The notes: generated by a model not told the origin, from the letters alone. A stretch of DNA of 51,532 nucleotides from Gemmatimonadota bacterium (GCA_022563405.1 JADFNK010000009.1:1-51532), one strand, 5' to 3'. Positions 26,052 through 34,946 are shown, numbered from the stretch's first letter. Numbers and translations: made by a program.

Positions 26052-27526
26052 CAGGCTTCCAGCTCCCCGGAGGCCTGATTCGATCCGCCGAAGTCTGATT
26101 CGAACAAGGGGATCAGCCGCTCCAACGCCACACCGCGCGACGCTTTCATCAGCAGGACCTCGTCCCCGGCAAGCCTTCCGCGGAGCTCTTCGTAGGCTTC
26201 GAGCGGATCCACCGCGGAAAGGATCGTGGGCCCGGCTCCGGCGGATTCTCCCGACCGCGCCTGGGGCTGGGCCTGCGTCTGGGGCTGGGCCTGCGTCTGG
26301 GGCTGCGTCTGGGGCTGGGACTGGGTTGCTGCCCGAGCGAAGTCACCCGTGGCGACAATCAGGTCCAACCCGAGTGTGGACGCTTCGTCCAGGAGCACCG
26401 TGTGGAGCTCCTCGCTCCGCGCCCCCAGCTCGAGCATGCTTCCCAGCACCGCCACCTTGGTCCGGCCGGGCTCGAAGTCCACCAGCAGGTCCAGGGCGGC
26501 GCGCACGCTCTGCGGGTTCGCGTTGTAACAATCGACGATCAGCGTGAGTCCTCCGATGCGCCTGATCTCTCCGCGCATGTCACCTGCTTCGACCCGGCCG
26601 ACGCCGGCGGCGGCCTCAGCGGCAGGGACGTCCAACAACTCGGCGACCGTCAGCGCGAGGAGCGCGTTCTGGACCGAGTGGCGTCCCGGAACCCGGAGGT
26701 GCACGGGCTCTCCACGCCAGACGAAGCTCCAGCACCCCTGTTCGTCCACCGACGCATCGTCCGGGCGATACTCGGCGTCCGCGCCGGTCCCGAGGCCCAC
26801 GACCAGAACGTCACGGGGGATGCTCGAGGCGTATTCAGAGAGGATGGCCGGCTCCTCGCCCACGATCGCCGTTCCGTCGTCCGGAAGTCCACGCAGGAGG
26901 TCGAGCTTTTCCGCAAGCACACCCTCGAGGGACTCCAGCTTCTCGATGTGGGTCTCGGAGACGGTCGTCACGATACCGATTTGGGGCTCAGCGATCCGGG
27001 TCAGCTCAGCGATCTCCCCTGGCTCGTTCGTACCCATTTCGAGCACGACGACCTCGGCGTCATCGGGTGCGTCGAGCAGCGTCAATGGCAAACCGACACG
27101 GTTGTTCAAGTTGCCGGGTGTGGCGTGGACCCGGCGCGAACCCTCGATGGCTGCCCGGGTCAACTCCTTGGTCCCGGTCTTTCCCGATGATCCGGTGATG
27201 CCCACCACGACGGCGTCGAGCTGCCTCCGGCGATGTAAGGCGAGCTGTCCCAGCGCCAACAGCGTGTCTTCCACGGAGTAGACACAGGCACCGTCTGCCT
27301 CGACGGAGCGGGCTACCACGGCGCCCCGTGCTCCCTGACCGAGGGCGTCGGACACATAGTCGTGTCCGTCGAAGTTGTCCCCGCACAGAGCGACGAACAG
27401 GTCCCCCTCGCGAGTTGTGCGACTGTCCGTCGAGATACCCGTAAAGGTGAGGCCGCAGTCGTCATGAGGCTCAACCTGCAGAGCCGTTCTCACCTGCTCG
27501 TCCGTCCATTCGAAGGGAGGGTTCAC
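26051..27526 (-). CDS. murF: UDP-MurNAc-tripeptide--D-alanyl-D-alanine ligase
   Basis: MurF adds D-Ala-D-Ala, completing the pentapeptide precursor. Landmarks are the ATP loop GITGSSGKTGTKELT, LEMGTNEPGEIAEL, the adenine region VDCYNANPQSV and the C-domain VLGSMLELG. About residues 400-422 are an inserted Gln/Pro/Thr/Ala repeat coded by near-perfect 18-bp and 12-bp direct repeats (26261-26325), in a surface loop just past ATGDFARA. The catalytic sequence on both sides is intact. GTG start at 27526 overlaps the murE stop (GTGA). Confidence 0.95.
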   Translation of the reverse strand: MNPPFEWTDEQVRTALQVEPHDDCGLTFTGISTDSRTTREGDLFVALCGDNFDGHDYVSDALGQGARGAVVARSVEADGACVYSVEDTLLALGQLALHRRRQLDAVVVGITGSSGKTGTKELTRAAIEGSRRVHATPGNLNNRVGLPLTLLDAPDDAEVVVLEMGTNEPGEIAELTRIAEPQIGIVTTVSETHIEKLESLEGVLAEKLDLLRGLPDDGTAIVGEEPAILSEYASSIPRDVLVVGLGTGADAEYRPDDASVDEQGCWSFVWRGEPVHLRVPGRHSVQNALLALTVAELLDVPAAEAAAGVGRVEAGDMRGEIRRIGGLTLIVDCYNANPQSVRAALDLLVDFEPGRTKVAVLGSMLELGARSEELHTVLLDEASTLGLDLIVATGDFARAATQSQPQTQPQTQAQPQTQAQPQARSGESAGAGPTILSAVDPLEAYEELRGRLAGDEVLLMKASRGVALERLIPLFESDFGGSNQASGELEA

Positions 27527-29007
27527 ACCGCGTCTCCCATCCGGCCAAGCTCCTCTTCGACGATCAGCCTCTCGTCGAACGGCTCTCGCTCCGTGCCGAT
27601 GACCTGATACCGCTCGTGCCCCTTGCCGGCGAGGAGCACGAGGTCCCCCGCCCGACCCTGAGCGAGCGCGTAGCGGATCGCATCACGACGGTCCGCCATG
27701 CGCTCGAACGGGGAGCCGTTCATACCCGGTACGATGTCGTCGATGATGGATTCCGGATCCTCCGTCCTGGGGTTGTCGGACGTGATTACGACCAGATCCG
27801 CCACTTGTGCGACGGCCCGAGCCATTTCGGGCCGCTTTCCGCGGTCCCGGTCACCGCCCGCGCCGAATACGACGATCAGACGCCCGGACGTAAGGGGGCG
27901 CATGGCGGTCAGGACTCCGCGAAGCGCGTCGGGTGTGTGCGCGAAGTCGATCACTACCGTAAACGGCCTCCGCGCCACCACCTCGAGTCGTCCGGGAATC
28001 TGGGGTACGCTGGCGAGCCGCTCCGCCATGGCCTCGAGGGACATGCCGGCGACCGCACCCACACCCGCCGCCGCCAAACAATTTTCGATATTGAAGCGGC
28101 CGATGAGCGGCAGGTCGACGTCGACCTTACCCGCCGTGTTTCCCATACGGAACCTGGTTCCGGACGAACCCGGCTCAATCATGTCCGCGCGTAGGTCCGC
28201 CGGTTCGTCGATGCCGTAGGTGACGGTGCGGCACCCTTCCACGGGCAAATTCTTCCAGTGCGCGTCGTCGGCATTGATAACCGCGCAGCCGTCCTTCTTC
28301 ATGAGATTCAGAAGGTGGGACTTGGCTTCGAAATACGCGGCCATGTCGGGGTGATAATCGAGGTGGTCCTGGGACAGATTGGTGAACACCACCGCATCGA
28401 AACGCACCCCATCGAGTCGCTTCTGCTCGAGTGCGTGAGACGAGGCCTCCACGGTTACCGACCCAACACCTTCCGCGACCAGATCGGCAAACCAGGTGGA
28501 GATGGCGACGGGGCCGGGGGTCGTGAGCCCTCCGGTCCCTTCCCTCACCGAACCGTCGGGCTCGATGAGCCCGAGTGTGCCCACCGCCGCCGATGGGCCC
28601 CGTGAACCCAGGAGGTGCTGCGCGAGAAGGGCTGTGGTCGTCTTCCCGTTCGTGCCAGTCACCCCGACGGTGAACAAGTCGGCCCACGGAGAGCCGAGCA
28701 CCACGTCCGCAGCCAGAGCGGCGGCCAAGCGGCCGTCCGACACCTGGATCTGCGGAATCGCGGCCTCGGGCACGTACCGCTCCACAACAGCTGCAGCCGC
28801 ACCCATCTCGGCGGCTCGAGCCACGAAGTCATGGGCGTCCCAGGCGGAGCCGCGCCAGGCCAGGAAAAGGCTTCCGGGCTGGACCGTTCGCGAATCCTGC
28901 GTCACACCGGAAATCCTTACGTCACTCGAACCGTGGATCACTTCGATGAGGCCGGCGGCCTCGAGGGCGGTAGTGACCACGTGGAGAGCGGACGAAGGAT
29001 TAGCCAT
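27523..29007 (-). CDS. murE: UDP-MurNAc-tripeptide synthetase (meso-DAP-adding)
   Basis: MurE adds the third residue of the stem peptide. The 494-aa enzyme shows GVTGTNGKTTTALLAQHLLG (ATP loop), EASSHALEQKRLDG and the substrate-selecting motif SDNPRTEDP. DNPR marks meso-diaminopimelate specificity rather than lysine, supporting a diderm organism. The ATG at 29007 has GGAGG 6 nt upstream and overlaps the ftsI stop by 8 bp. Confidence 0.97.
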   Translation of the reverse strand: MANPSSALHVVTTALEAAGLIEVIHGSSDVRISGVTQDSRTVQPGSLFLAWRGSAWDAHDFVARAAEMGAAAAVVERYVPEAAIPQIQVSDGRLAAALAADVVLGSPWADLFTVGVTGTNGKTTTALLAQHLLGSRGPSAAVGTLGLIEPDGSVREGTGGLTTPGPVAISTWFADLVAEGVGSVTVEASSHALEQKRLDGVRFDAVVFTNLSQDHLDYHPDMAAYFEAKSHLLNLMKKDGCAVINADDAHWKNLPVEGCRTVTYGIDEPADLRADMIEPGSSGTRFRMGNTAGKVDVDLPLIGRFNIENCLAAAGVGAVAGMSLEAMAERLASVPQIPGRLEVVARRPFTVVIDFAHTPDALRGVLTAMRPLTSGRLIVVFGAGGDRDRGKRPEMARAVAQVADLVVITSDNPRTEDPESIIDDIVPGMNGSPFERMADRRDAIRYALAQGRAGDLVLLAGKGHERYQVIGTEREPFDERLIVEEELGRMGDAV

Positions 29008-31075
29008 CTCCGCCCTCCGCCACGGACGCCACGCGCACCGTGTCTCCCGGACTCACGATCGAGCCGGCCTCGGGTACCATCCGGCCCACCACGCCTGATC
29101 CATCCCACTCGACCCGAAGCCCCGCCTCGTGGATGAGTCGCGCAGCCGTCCGAACGGGGAGTCCCAGCACATCCGGCACCCTCGCCATGGTCCTAGGTTC
29201 GGGCAGCCCGTCCCCGGGCAACGCGGACCCAGGGAACCCGGACCCAGGCGACCCGGACTCGGGCCATACGGACACGTTCGACTCTTGAATGGGAGTCGAC
29301 CCTGGAGTCTCACCCAGCCGGAGTTCCGCGAATCGCGCCACGAGGGGCAGCTCACCGCCGTTGACCCTCCGTGGGGCGACGGCGAGCTCCTGCGTCCGGG
29401 CGACCTGCACGAGAGCCCGGCGATCGAGGGGTGTCGCCTTGGCCGCCAGAATGGCTTCCATCGTGGCCCGTGTAACCGGAGCCGCGACGGATCCTCCGTA
29501 GTACGACCCTTGAGGACGGTCCAACTTGACCATGACCACGAGCTGAGGGTCTTCGGCGGGAAAGAATCCGACGAAGGACGCGAAGTATTCCCCAGCTTGG
29601 TATGCGCCGCCCGAGTAAGCGCGCGACGTGCCGCTCTTGCCCGCCACCTTGAAGGTGCCGAGTCGGGCACGCGTCCCAGTTCCGTCTTCCACGACGCTGA
29701 CGAGCACGTCGGACACCTTGCGTGCCACCTCCGGAGAAATGACCCTCCTCACGGTGACGGGTGGGAAGCGGTCGGTCACCTTCCCGCTGGAATCTCGGAT
29801 CTCCCTGACGAGCCGGGGCTTCATGAGCAGGCCCCCATTCGCCAGAACCCCGTAGGCCATGGCCATCTGGAGGGGTGTCGTTGAAACTTCGTATCCGATG
29901 GCAAGAGACGCCGGCGACTGGGGGCTCCACTCCTCTGGGAGACGCAGGGTGCCTCTCGCCTCTCCGGGAAGGCCGATTCCGGTGGGTGCGCCGAGCCCGA
30001 AGTCACGGAGATTCTGGTACTGAACCGCGGGACTCATGGCTTGCGCGGCCTTCGCCACACCCACACTCGAGGAAATCTGAAGCGCTCGCGCCAATGTCAT
30101 GAGACCGTGCTCCCTGCCCACATCCTCGATCAGTCGGCCCTCCACAGTCCAGGAGCCGTCCTCCGTGTCGAACACGTCGTCGAGGGACACCAAATCGTTG
30201 TGCAAGAGGCCGGCCACGGTGAGCGGCTTGAGGATGGAGCCGGGCTCGTAGGGGGTGTTGATCGCCGAGAGGGCGTTCGTGAGCTCATCGCGAATGGACA
30301 CGATGGCGAGAACATCTCCAGTGCCCGGATCCGTGATGAGGAGATCTCCGCCTCGGGCTCCGGTCTCTCGAATGGCCTCCACCAAGGCCTGCCGCCCAAT
30401 CTCCTGCACATCCACATCGATGGTCAGAACGACCTGGCCGCCCTCCCGCGGTCCCTCCACGACGACCCTCTCCCCAGGGATCTTGCCCGTGTGATCCATC
30501 GCCTGAACGGCCTGGCCCACGGCCCCCCGGAGAATGTCGTCGTACGCCTGCTCGATACCCCCAAACGCCTCGCCTCCCCGCACGGTCCCGAGAAGACCCC
30601 TGGCCAAGTCACCTTGGGGATAGAACCGGCGGTGCTCGGGCTCGAGGTAAACGCCAGGAACGTTGTCGAGTGCTTCACGCACCGAGGGCGGAAAGGCCCC
30701 TTGGAGGACCCGCCAGCGTTTCGGCGACGTCGTGGCGGCACGTACGACCTGCTCATCCAGCCCGAGAGTCTCGACCAGGAGACGTGTCACCGCCTCCACG
30801 TCTCGGAGCTCCCCCGGGGCGACGCTCACCTTGAAGTTCTCGCGACTGATGGCCAACTCGACACCCGAGCGGTCGACCACCGACCCCCGAACCGCGGCGA
30901 TCTCCACACTGGTGTGGTGCTGGCTCGCCGCCTTCGCTCTCCAGAAGGCGCCCTGGGCGACCTGTATCTGGGCGGCCCTGGCGACGATCAGGCCTCCACT
31001 CAACAACCAGCACGCGAGAAGCACCCTCCGACGGACCTTCACCCTGGTGTCGATCGCGCGCTTTCGGCGCCTCAT
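29000..31075 (-). CDS. ftsI: Septal transpeptidase FtsI (PBP3) with PASTA domain
   Basis: FtsI cross-links septal peptidoglycan with FtsW. The 691-aa protein has one N-terminal membrane segment (about 18-36), a dimerisation domain, and the transpeptidase with the nucleophile motif PGSILKP (S280, K283), ISSSVG at about 334-339 where SxN is usual, and GKSGTSRAY as the KTG-type motif. A Pro/Gly/Ser linker with DNA repeats (29215-29280) leads to one C-terminal PASTA domain (VPDVLGLPVRTAARLIHEAG). The ATG at 31075 overlaps the ftsL stop (ATGA); the much longer open frame reaching 31408 runs through ftsL and rsmH and is not the gene start. Confidence 0.95.
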   Translation of the reverse strand: MRRRKRAIDTRVKVRRRVLLACWLLSGGLIVARAAQIQVAQGAFWRAKAASQHHTSVEIAAVRGSVVDRSGVELAISRENFKVSVAPGELRDVEAVTRLLVETLGLDEQVVRAATTSPKRWRVLQGAFPPSVREALDNVPGVYLEPEHRRFYPQGDLARGLLGTVRGGEAFGGIEQAYDDILRGAVGQAVQAMDHTGKIPGERVVVEGPREGGQVVLTIDVDVQEIGRQALVEAIRETGARGGDLLITDPGTGDVLAIVSIRDELTNALSAINTPYEPGSILKPLTVAGLLHNDLVSLDDVFDTEDGSWTVEGRLIEDVGREHGLMTLARALQISSSVGVAKAAQAMSPAVQYQNLRDFGLGAPTGIGLPGEARGTLRLPEEWSPQSPASLAIGYEVSTTPLQMAMAYGVLANGGLLMKPRLVREIRDSSGKVTDRFPPVTVRRVISPEVARKVSDVLVSVVEDGTGTRARLGTFKVAGKSGTSRAYSGGAYQAGEYFASFVGFFPAEDPQLVVMVKLDRPQGSYYGGSVAAPVTRATMEAILAAKATPLDRRALVQVARTQELAVAPRRVNGGELPLVARFAELRLGETPGSTPIQESNVSVWPESGSPGSGFPGSALPGDGLPEPRTMARVPDVLGLPVRTAARLIHEAGLRVEWDGSGVVGRMVPEAGSIVSPGDTVRVASVAEGGDG

Positions 31076-31344
31076 GGGGCACCTCCCGGGAGCAGGACCA
31101 TCTCGGAGGCCTCCGGATGGTGCATGCCGAGGTGCTCCTGGGCGAACGATGAGATCCGAGGGCCGCTGGCGAGGCCCTGAATCCGTCGAAGGAGCTCGGT
31201 CCGTTCCCATTCGGCGAGCGAAAGAGACCGTTCGAGGTGGTCGAGCTCCGCCAGCGCCTCGATGGCACGACTCTGGCGCCAGGTCACGAGACTCAAAGCA
31301 GAGAGGAGACCGGCAAACCCCAACACCAGCACGCCCAGCCTCAT
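31072..31344 (-). CDS. ftsL: Cell division protein FtsL
   Basis: This 90-aa bitopic protein has a short N-terminus, a membrane segment (RLGVLVLGFAGLLSALSLV) and a periplasmic coiled-coil-like region (ALAELDHLERSLSLAEWERT) ending in a conserved-type LGMHHPEASEMVLL. FtsL binds FtsB and FtsQ and helps switch on FtsWI. The ATG at 31344 is preferred because GGAGG lies 5 nt upstream and it overlaps the rsmH stop (ATGA); an ATG four codons earlier would contain that site. The call rests on position and topology, since FtsL has little sequence conservation. Confidence 0.88.
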   Translation of the reverse strand: MRLGVLVLGFAGLLSALSLVTWRQSRAIEALAELDHLERSLSLAEWERTELLRRIQGLASGPRISSFAQEHLGMHHPEASEMVLLPGGAP

Positions 31345-32318
31345 CCCTTCCTCCAAGCCCGGAGGCGGGCGCTGCGGGAGCGCGGGTTCCGGCGTACCTC
31401 GACGTCACTCGGACGTACGGCCTTCTTGGTCAGCACCTTCCCCAGTGGCGCACCTCGGCAGGTGCACAGCGGCATCCCCGGCGGGCAAACACAGGAGCGG
31501 CTCCAATCGCGAAACGCGTTCTTGACCAGCCGATCCTCGAGCGAGTGGTACGAGATCACCACGATCCGGGCATCCGGCGCCATCATCTCCCGAAATTCCG
31601 TGAGGCCACGTTCCAGGCTTGTGAGCTCTTGGTTTACCGCGATTCTCAGCGCTTGGAAGATCCGTGCTTTTTCCTTGGCTTTCGGAGCCCTGCCCAACGT
31701 CTTGTAGAGGACAGCGACCAGGTCGTCGCTCGTCCGGAGTGGCGTCGCCGCCCGCCGCTCGACGACACGCCGTGCGAGCCGACGGGAACGCGGTTCTTCG
31801 CCATATTCGTGGAAGATTCGAGCCAACACCTCTTCCGACTCGGAGTTGAGGACTTCCGCCGCGGTCGGCTCACCGGCTCCTGTACCGTCCATGCGCATGT
31901 CCAAGTCCACCCCGACCCTGAAAGCGAACCCCCGCCGGTCCGAGTCGAGTTGGTGAGAGCTCACCCCCAGATCGAGAAGGACTCCGGCGAGGGGCTCCGA
32001 CAGGTCGGCGGAATGAAGCGCCTCATCGAATCGCGCCTGGATGAATCGCACTCGAGCCCCGAAGGAGGCCAAGCTTCCCTTCGCCGCCTCCAAAGCATCC
32101 GGGTCACGGTCCACCGCAATGACTTCGCAGCTCGCACACTCCTCCAACAGGATGGCGGAATGGCCTCCACCTCCGACCGTACCGTCCAGATAAACGCCGT
32201 CGCCGGACGGAGATAGGAACTCCATCACCTCTCGCGCCAGAACGGGGTCGTGAAAACCGCCAGTCGACTCCGTCCGCTCGCTCACAAGAGCCTCAGCCGC
32301 TCGTAGAGGTGAAGACAC
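31341..32318 (-). CDS. rsmH: 16S rRNA (cytosine-1402 N4)-methyltransferase
   Basis: RsmH (MraW) methylates C1402 in the decoding centre of 16S rRNA. The 325-aa protein shows HDPVLAREVMEFL, the SAM loop DGTVGGGGHSAILLE, LLDLGVSSHQLD, and near the end VVISYHSLEDRLVK and the KAVRPSDVEVRRNPRSRSARLR tail. It starts with GTG at 32318, three bases after the mraZ stop. Second gene of the dcw cluster, in its usual place. Confidence 0.96.
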   Translation of the reverse strand: MSSPLRAAEALVSERTESTGGFHDPVLAREVMEFLSPSGDGVYLDGTVGGGGHSAILLEECASCEVIAVDRDPDALEAAKGSLASFGARVRFIQARFDEALHSADLSEPLAGVLLDLGVSSHQLDSDRRGFAFRVGVDLDMRMDGTGAGEPTAAEVLNSESEEVLARIFHEYGEEPRSRRLARRVVERRAATPLRTSDDLVAVLYKTLGRAPKAKEKARIFQALRIAVNQELTSLERGLTEFREMMAPDARIVVISYHSLEDRLVKNAFRDWSRSCVCPPGMPLCTCRGAPLGKVLTKKAVRPSDVEVRRNPRSRSARLRAWRKG

Positions 32319-32321
32319 GGG

Positions 32322-32753
32322 TCACCCGAAAATCTGGTTGGAGAATTTTTCGAACTCCGCGGAACCGGTGCGTGACACTCTCTCGAACTCTTCGGGTTCC
32401 CATAACTCGACCCGATCGATATTCCCCAGGAGTAAGACCTTGTCGTCGAGGCCGGCCGCCTCCTTTAACCAAGCGGGGATGAGAATCCGGCCTTGTTTGT
32501 CGGGCGAGACTTCGACCGCGCTGGACGTGATGGCCAGCACGTCCCCCCACGCCTCAGGCTGATTTCTCCGGAACGCCAGGAGGCGCTCCTGCGTGGCGGC
32601 CCAGGACGCAGCCGGAAAAAGCGTGAGGGCAGGCGCTCTCCATTGGAGCAAGACGAAGCGGTCACCTGAGGCCTCCCGGCGAAACGCCGACGGAAGGCTG
32701 ACCCGCCCCTTCTCGTCCATCTGAAACTCGAATCTGCCCAGAAAGCCTGTCAC
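32322..32753 (-). CDS. mraZ: Transcriptional regulator MraZ
   Basis: MraZ is a small ring-forming DNA-binding protein that represses or tunes its own dcw operon. The 143-aa protein has two SpoVT/AbrB-like halves, each with a DxxGR motif: MDEKGRVSLPSAFR and PDKQGRILIPAWL. The start is GTG at 32753 (MTGFLGRFEF). It is the first gene of the cluster and lies immediately downstream of 10-bp repeats resembling MraZ boxes. Confidence 0.96.
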   Translation of the reverse strand: MTGFLGRFEFQMDEKGRVSLPSAFRREASGDRFVLLQWRAPALTLFPAASWAATQERLLAFRRNQPEAWGDVLAITSSAVEVSPDKQGRILIPAWLKEAAGLDDKVLLLGNIDRVELWEPEEFERVSRTGSAEFEKFSNQIFG

Positions 32754-32756
32754 GCG

Positions 32757-32796
32757 GTGTCACTCTGTGGGTGAGAGTGGTATAGAGTGGTATACC
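32757..32796. promoter_or_regulatory. Putative MraZ-binding direct repeats
   Basis: GTGTCACTCT, GTGGGTGAGA, GTGGTATAGA and GTGGTATACC follow each other with an exact 10-bp period on the plus strand. MraZ of other bacteria binds TGGG-type repeats spaced about 10 bp apart upstream of mraZ. Here only one repeat is a perfect TGGG. The block lies between the predicted transcription start and the mraZ start codon. Confidence 0.6.
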
Positions 32797-32801
32797 GGAC
32801 C

Positions 32802-32831
32802 AAGATACGACCCAACTTCAATAGCCGTCAA
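32802..32831 (-). promoter_or_regulatory. Predicted dcw-cluster promoter
   Basis: On the minus strand TTGACG (32831-32826) and TATCTT (32807-32802) are 18 bp apart. Transcription would start near 32795, directly in front of the MraZ-type repeats. It is the only good promoter seen for the 14-gene cluster. Confidence 0.55.
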
Positions 32832-33099
32832 GCCTTTTTGGGACTAATAGTTTTCGGTTTTTGTTTGGGTGTAGGAAGCAGGCCCTGGGGGTACAAAGCC
32901 AATCATGCCAACGAGTTATGGGGTCAATAACCCGCCACGAGCCAAAGCGAATTCGGAAAAATTTCTGAAACCAGATCACCGCCCGCGGGATTTACCCACT
33001 CTTTCCCACAGGGTTTGGTGTTCCAAAGTTGGCGGGCCACGGAGAGCGCGTTGGTACCCAAGAGTAGGCCGCCGCGCTGACGTCCTGACGCGAGCACAC
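32832..33099. other. Intergenic region upstream of the dcw cluster
   Basis: No gene, repeat or RNA is recognised. Short T-rich runs near 32835-32865 may raise promoter activity. Two opposite-strand open frames here are low-quality and lack start signals. Confidence 0.5.
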
Positions 33100-33135
33100 A
33101 AAAAAAAGACGCCGCGGGAGAAAAACTCCTGCGGC
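33100..33135 (-). terminator. Intrinsic terminator of the TPR gene
   Basis: On the minus strand a 10-bp stem (GCCGCAGGAG / CTCCCGCGGC, one G-T pair) with a T5 loop is followed after three bases by eight T residues. This is a canonical Rho-independent terminator downstream of the TPR gene. Two more stem-loops precede it: 33143-33158 and 33170-33185. Confidence 0.85.
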
Positions 33136-33191
33136 GCCTGCGGCGCTCGTGAGAGCGCGGGTTCCTTCGGCGCCCTTGAGGGCGCGGCCTG

Positions 33192-34946
33192 CTAGCGGTT
33201 GGCTCGCCGGATGATCGCGTCCTGGATTTCGAGGTACGCGTTGGTGTTGTCCACGTAGATTTGGTAATCGATCGACGCTGTCCGGTCGGCATATCCCTTG
33301 CCATCTTGGAAGAGTCGGAGCGCCTGCTGGAACCTCGGCTGGGATCGGTTGGCCGTTTCCAGGGTCTCCGGCATCTGCACATCGATGGCAAGGGTAAAGA
33401 TGCTGTACCCGTGCCAGAAGTCGTACTGCTGACGACCTTCGTTGCTGACTTCGAACTGCTTGGCAAGCAGGATCAACTCGATAAAGCGAGCATAGTTCTT
33501 CGTCTGAGGCTGCACATAAGTCGCGTAGGCGTGGGTGAAGATCATGTTCCCCGCCTGGTCCGGCGAAGCCCCCTTCCCCACCGCGGTCTCCAGTACGGGG
33601 ACCGCCTCCTCGATACGCCCTACCTCGATCAGCCAGCTACCCATGCGAAGGTGAAGGTTGGGCCAATCCGGATCGATCGCCTCGATGGACGCGAGTGCGG
33701 CGACCGCCTCGGTGATCTGCCCCAATTCCTTGAGCGCCTCCGCGTGGGTGGCTCGCAGGCTCGCATCGGTGGGGTGGGCCTCGATCGCACGCTCGGAAAA
33801 CGCGATCGCTTCATCCACCTGACCCAATTTGAGCTGGGCGGCGGCTACGTTGCGGAGTTGTGTAACCAAGGTCTCCGCCCCCTTCTCGACAAAGACCCGC
33901 TCGTAGGCCGCGATGGCCTTGCCGTATAACTCGCGGACCTGAGCCGTCATCCCGTCACTTCCATCGAGCTCGGCCTCTCTCCGTATCCGCTCCGCTGCGG
34001 CGAATGCGAAGTTCCCCAACTGCTCGTAGAAGGAGACGTTGTCGGGGTCGAGTTCGACTCCCTGCTCAATGATCAGCATACCTCCGAGAGCATCCCCTTG
34101 TTGTGCCAGATCGTACGCGACGTTCATGCGCACGGACGCATTCGACGGATCCTGCTCGAGGTACCGGTTATAGAAATCACGAGCCAACTCCTCCTGGCCG
34201 TCGAGGTTGCTGGCCAAGAAACCACCGAGCAGCAGAGCGCTCTGGTGATACGGATCATACTCGAGCACGCGCTGGGTTTCCGCCAAGGACTCCTCGTAAC
34301 GGTCCGTCTCCTTGAGTACGAAGGCTCGTGTATACCGGGTCGTATTCGAGTTCGCGTTCAACTCGAGCGCCCGGTCGCACATCTGGAGCGCGTTCTCCCA
34401 CTGCAGGCTCTGGGCATACTCACCGCAAAATTGCGCCACCCTCACCTGCTCCACGAAGAGCTCGAAGCGCTGAAAGATCTCTTGGGCCGCCTGTTCCTCC
34501 ATCTTATCGGCGGACATGACCGGGGCGACCTCGAACTCTTCTCCGGTGGCACTATCCACAAACTTGATACGCTGGATCTCCCACGCCTCCTTGGTACCCG
34601 CGTATCGCGCGCAGAGCACGACCTGATAGTTCATCTGCAGGGCAAGCTGACGGGCGGTGATGCACGTGAGGCCTTCCATTTTCAGGTCGTACTCTTTGAG
34701 GGCGTCCTTGATGTCGTCCTCATCCACCGCACTGTGGGTGAGCATGTCGTCGATCAAGTCCCGCAGCTCATCCGCCAGATCCTTGCCGAAGTCGTCGTCC
34801 TCTTCGTTCAGGGGTTGGAAGTCCGGAATGAACACACGCCAGCGGCCGGTTACGGTCTGCTGGGCCTGAAGTGCCGTGCTGCCCCACAAGGTCAGCGAGA
34901 AGAGTACGGTTACACAAAAACACAGCGCGCGGCGTCCAATCATCAT
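33192..34946 (-). CDS. Exported tetratricopeptide-repeat protein
   Basis: The 584-aa product starts with a signal peptide (about residues 1-28, cleaved near ALQAQ) and a small alpha/beta domain (GRWRVFIPDFQPL to QIQRIKFVD). A run of TPR units follows from about 165 to 460, e.g. SLQWENALQMCDRALELN, RYEESLAETQRVLEYDP and KLGQVDEAIAFSERAIEAHP. TPR arrays mediate protein contacts, here in the periplasm. AGGAG 6 nt before the ATG-ATG supports the start at 34946. It lies upstream of mraZ but is closed by its own terminator, so it is a separate unit. No specific function can be named. Confidence 0.85.
   Translation of the reverse strand: MMIGRRALCFCVTVLFSLTLWGSTALQAQQTVTGRWRVFIPDFQPLNEEDDDFGKDLADELRDLIDDMLTHSAVDEDDIKDALKEYDLKMEGLTCITARQLALQMNYQVVLCARYAGTKEAWEIQRIKFVDSATGEEFEVAPVMSADKMEEQAAQEIFQRFELFVEQVRVAQFCGEYAQSLQWENALQMCDRALELNANSNTTRYTRAFVLKETDRYEESLAETQRVLEYDPYHQSALLLGGFLASNLDGQEELARDFYNRYLEQDPSNASVRMNVAYDLAQQGDALGGMLIIEQGVELDPDNVSFYEQLGNFAFAAAERIRREAELDGSDGMTAQVRELYGKAIAAYERVFVEKGAETLVTQLRNVAAAQLKLGQVDEAIAFSERAIEAHPTDASLRATHAEALKELGQITEAVAALASIEAIDPDWPNLHLRMGSWLIEVGRIEEAVPVLETAVGKGASPDQAGNMIFTHAYATYVQPQTKNYARFIELILLAKQFEVSNEGRQQYDFWHGYSIFTLAIDVQMPETLETANRSQPRFQQALRLFQDGKGYADRTASIDYQIYVDNTNAYLEIQDAIIRRANR

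Noticed and set aside
31076-31408. N-terminal extension of ftsI to 31408
   Set aside because: It runs through ftsL and the end of rsmH in another frame, and the ATG at 31075 gives the normal FtsI start with an ATGA overlap.
32905-33466. Open frames across the region upstream of mraZ
   Set aside because: They cross the terminator hairpins and the end of the TPR gene in other frames and have no start signals.
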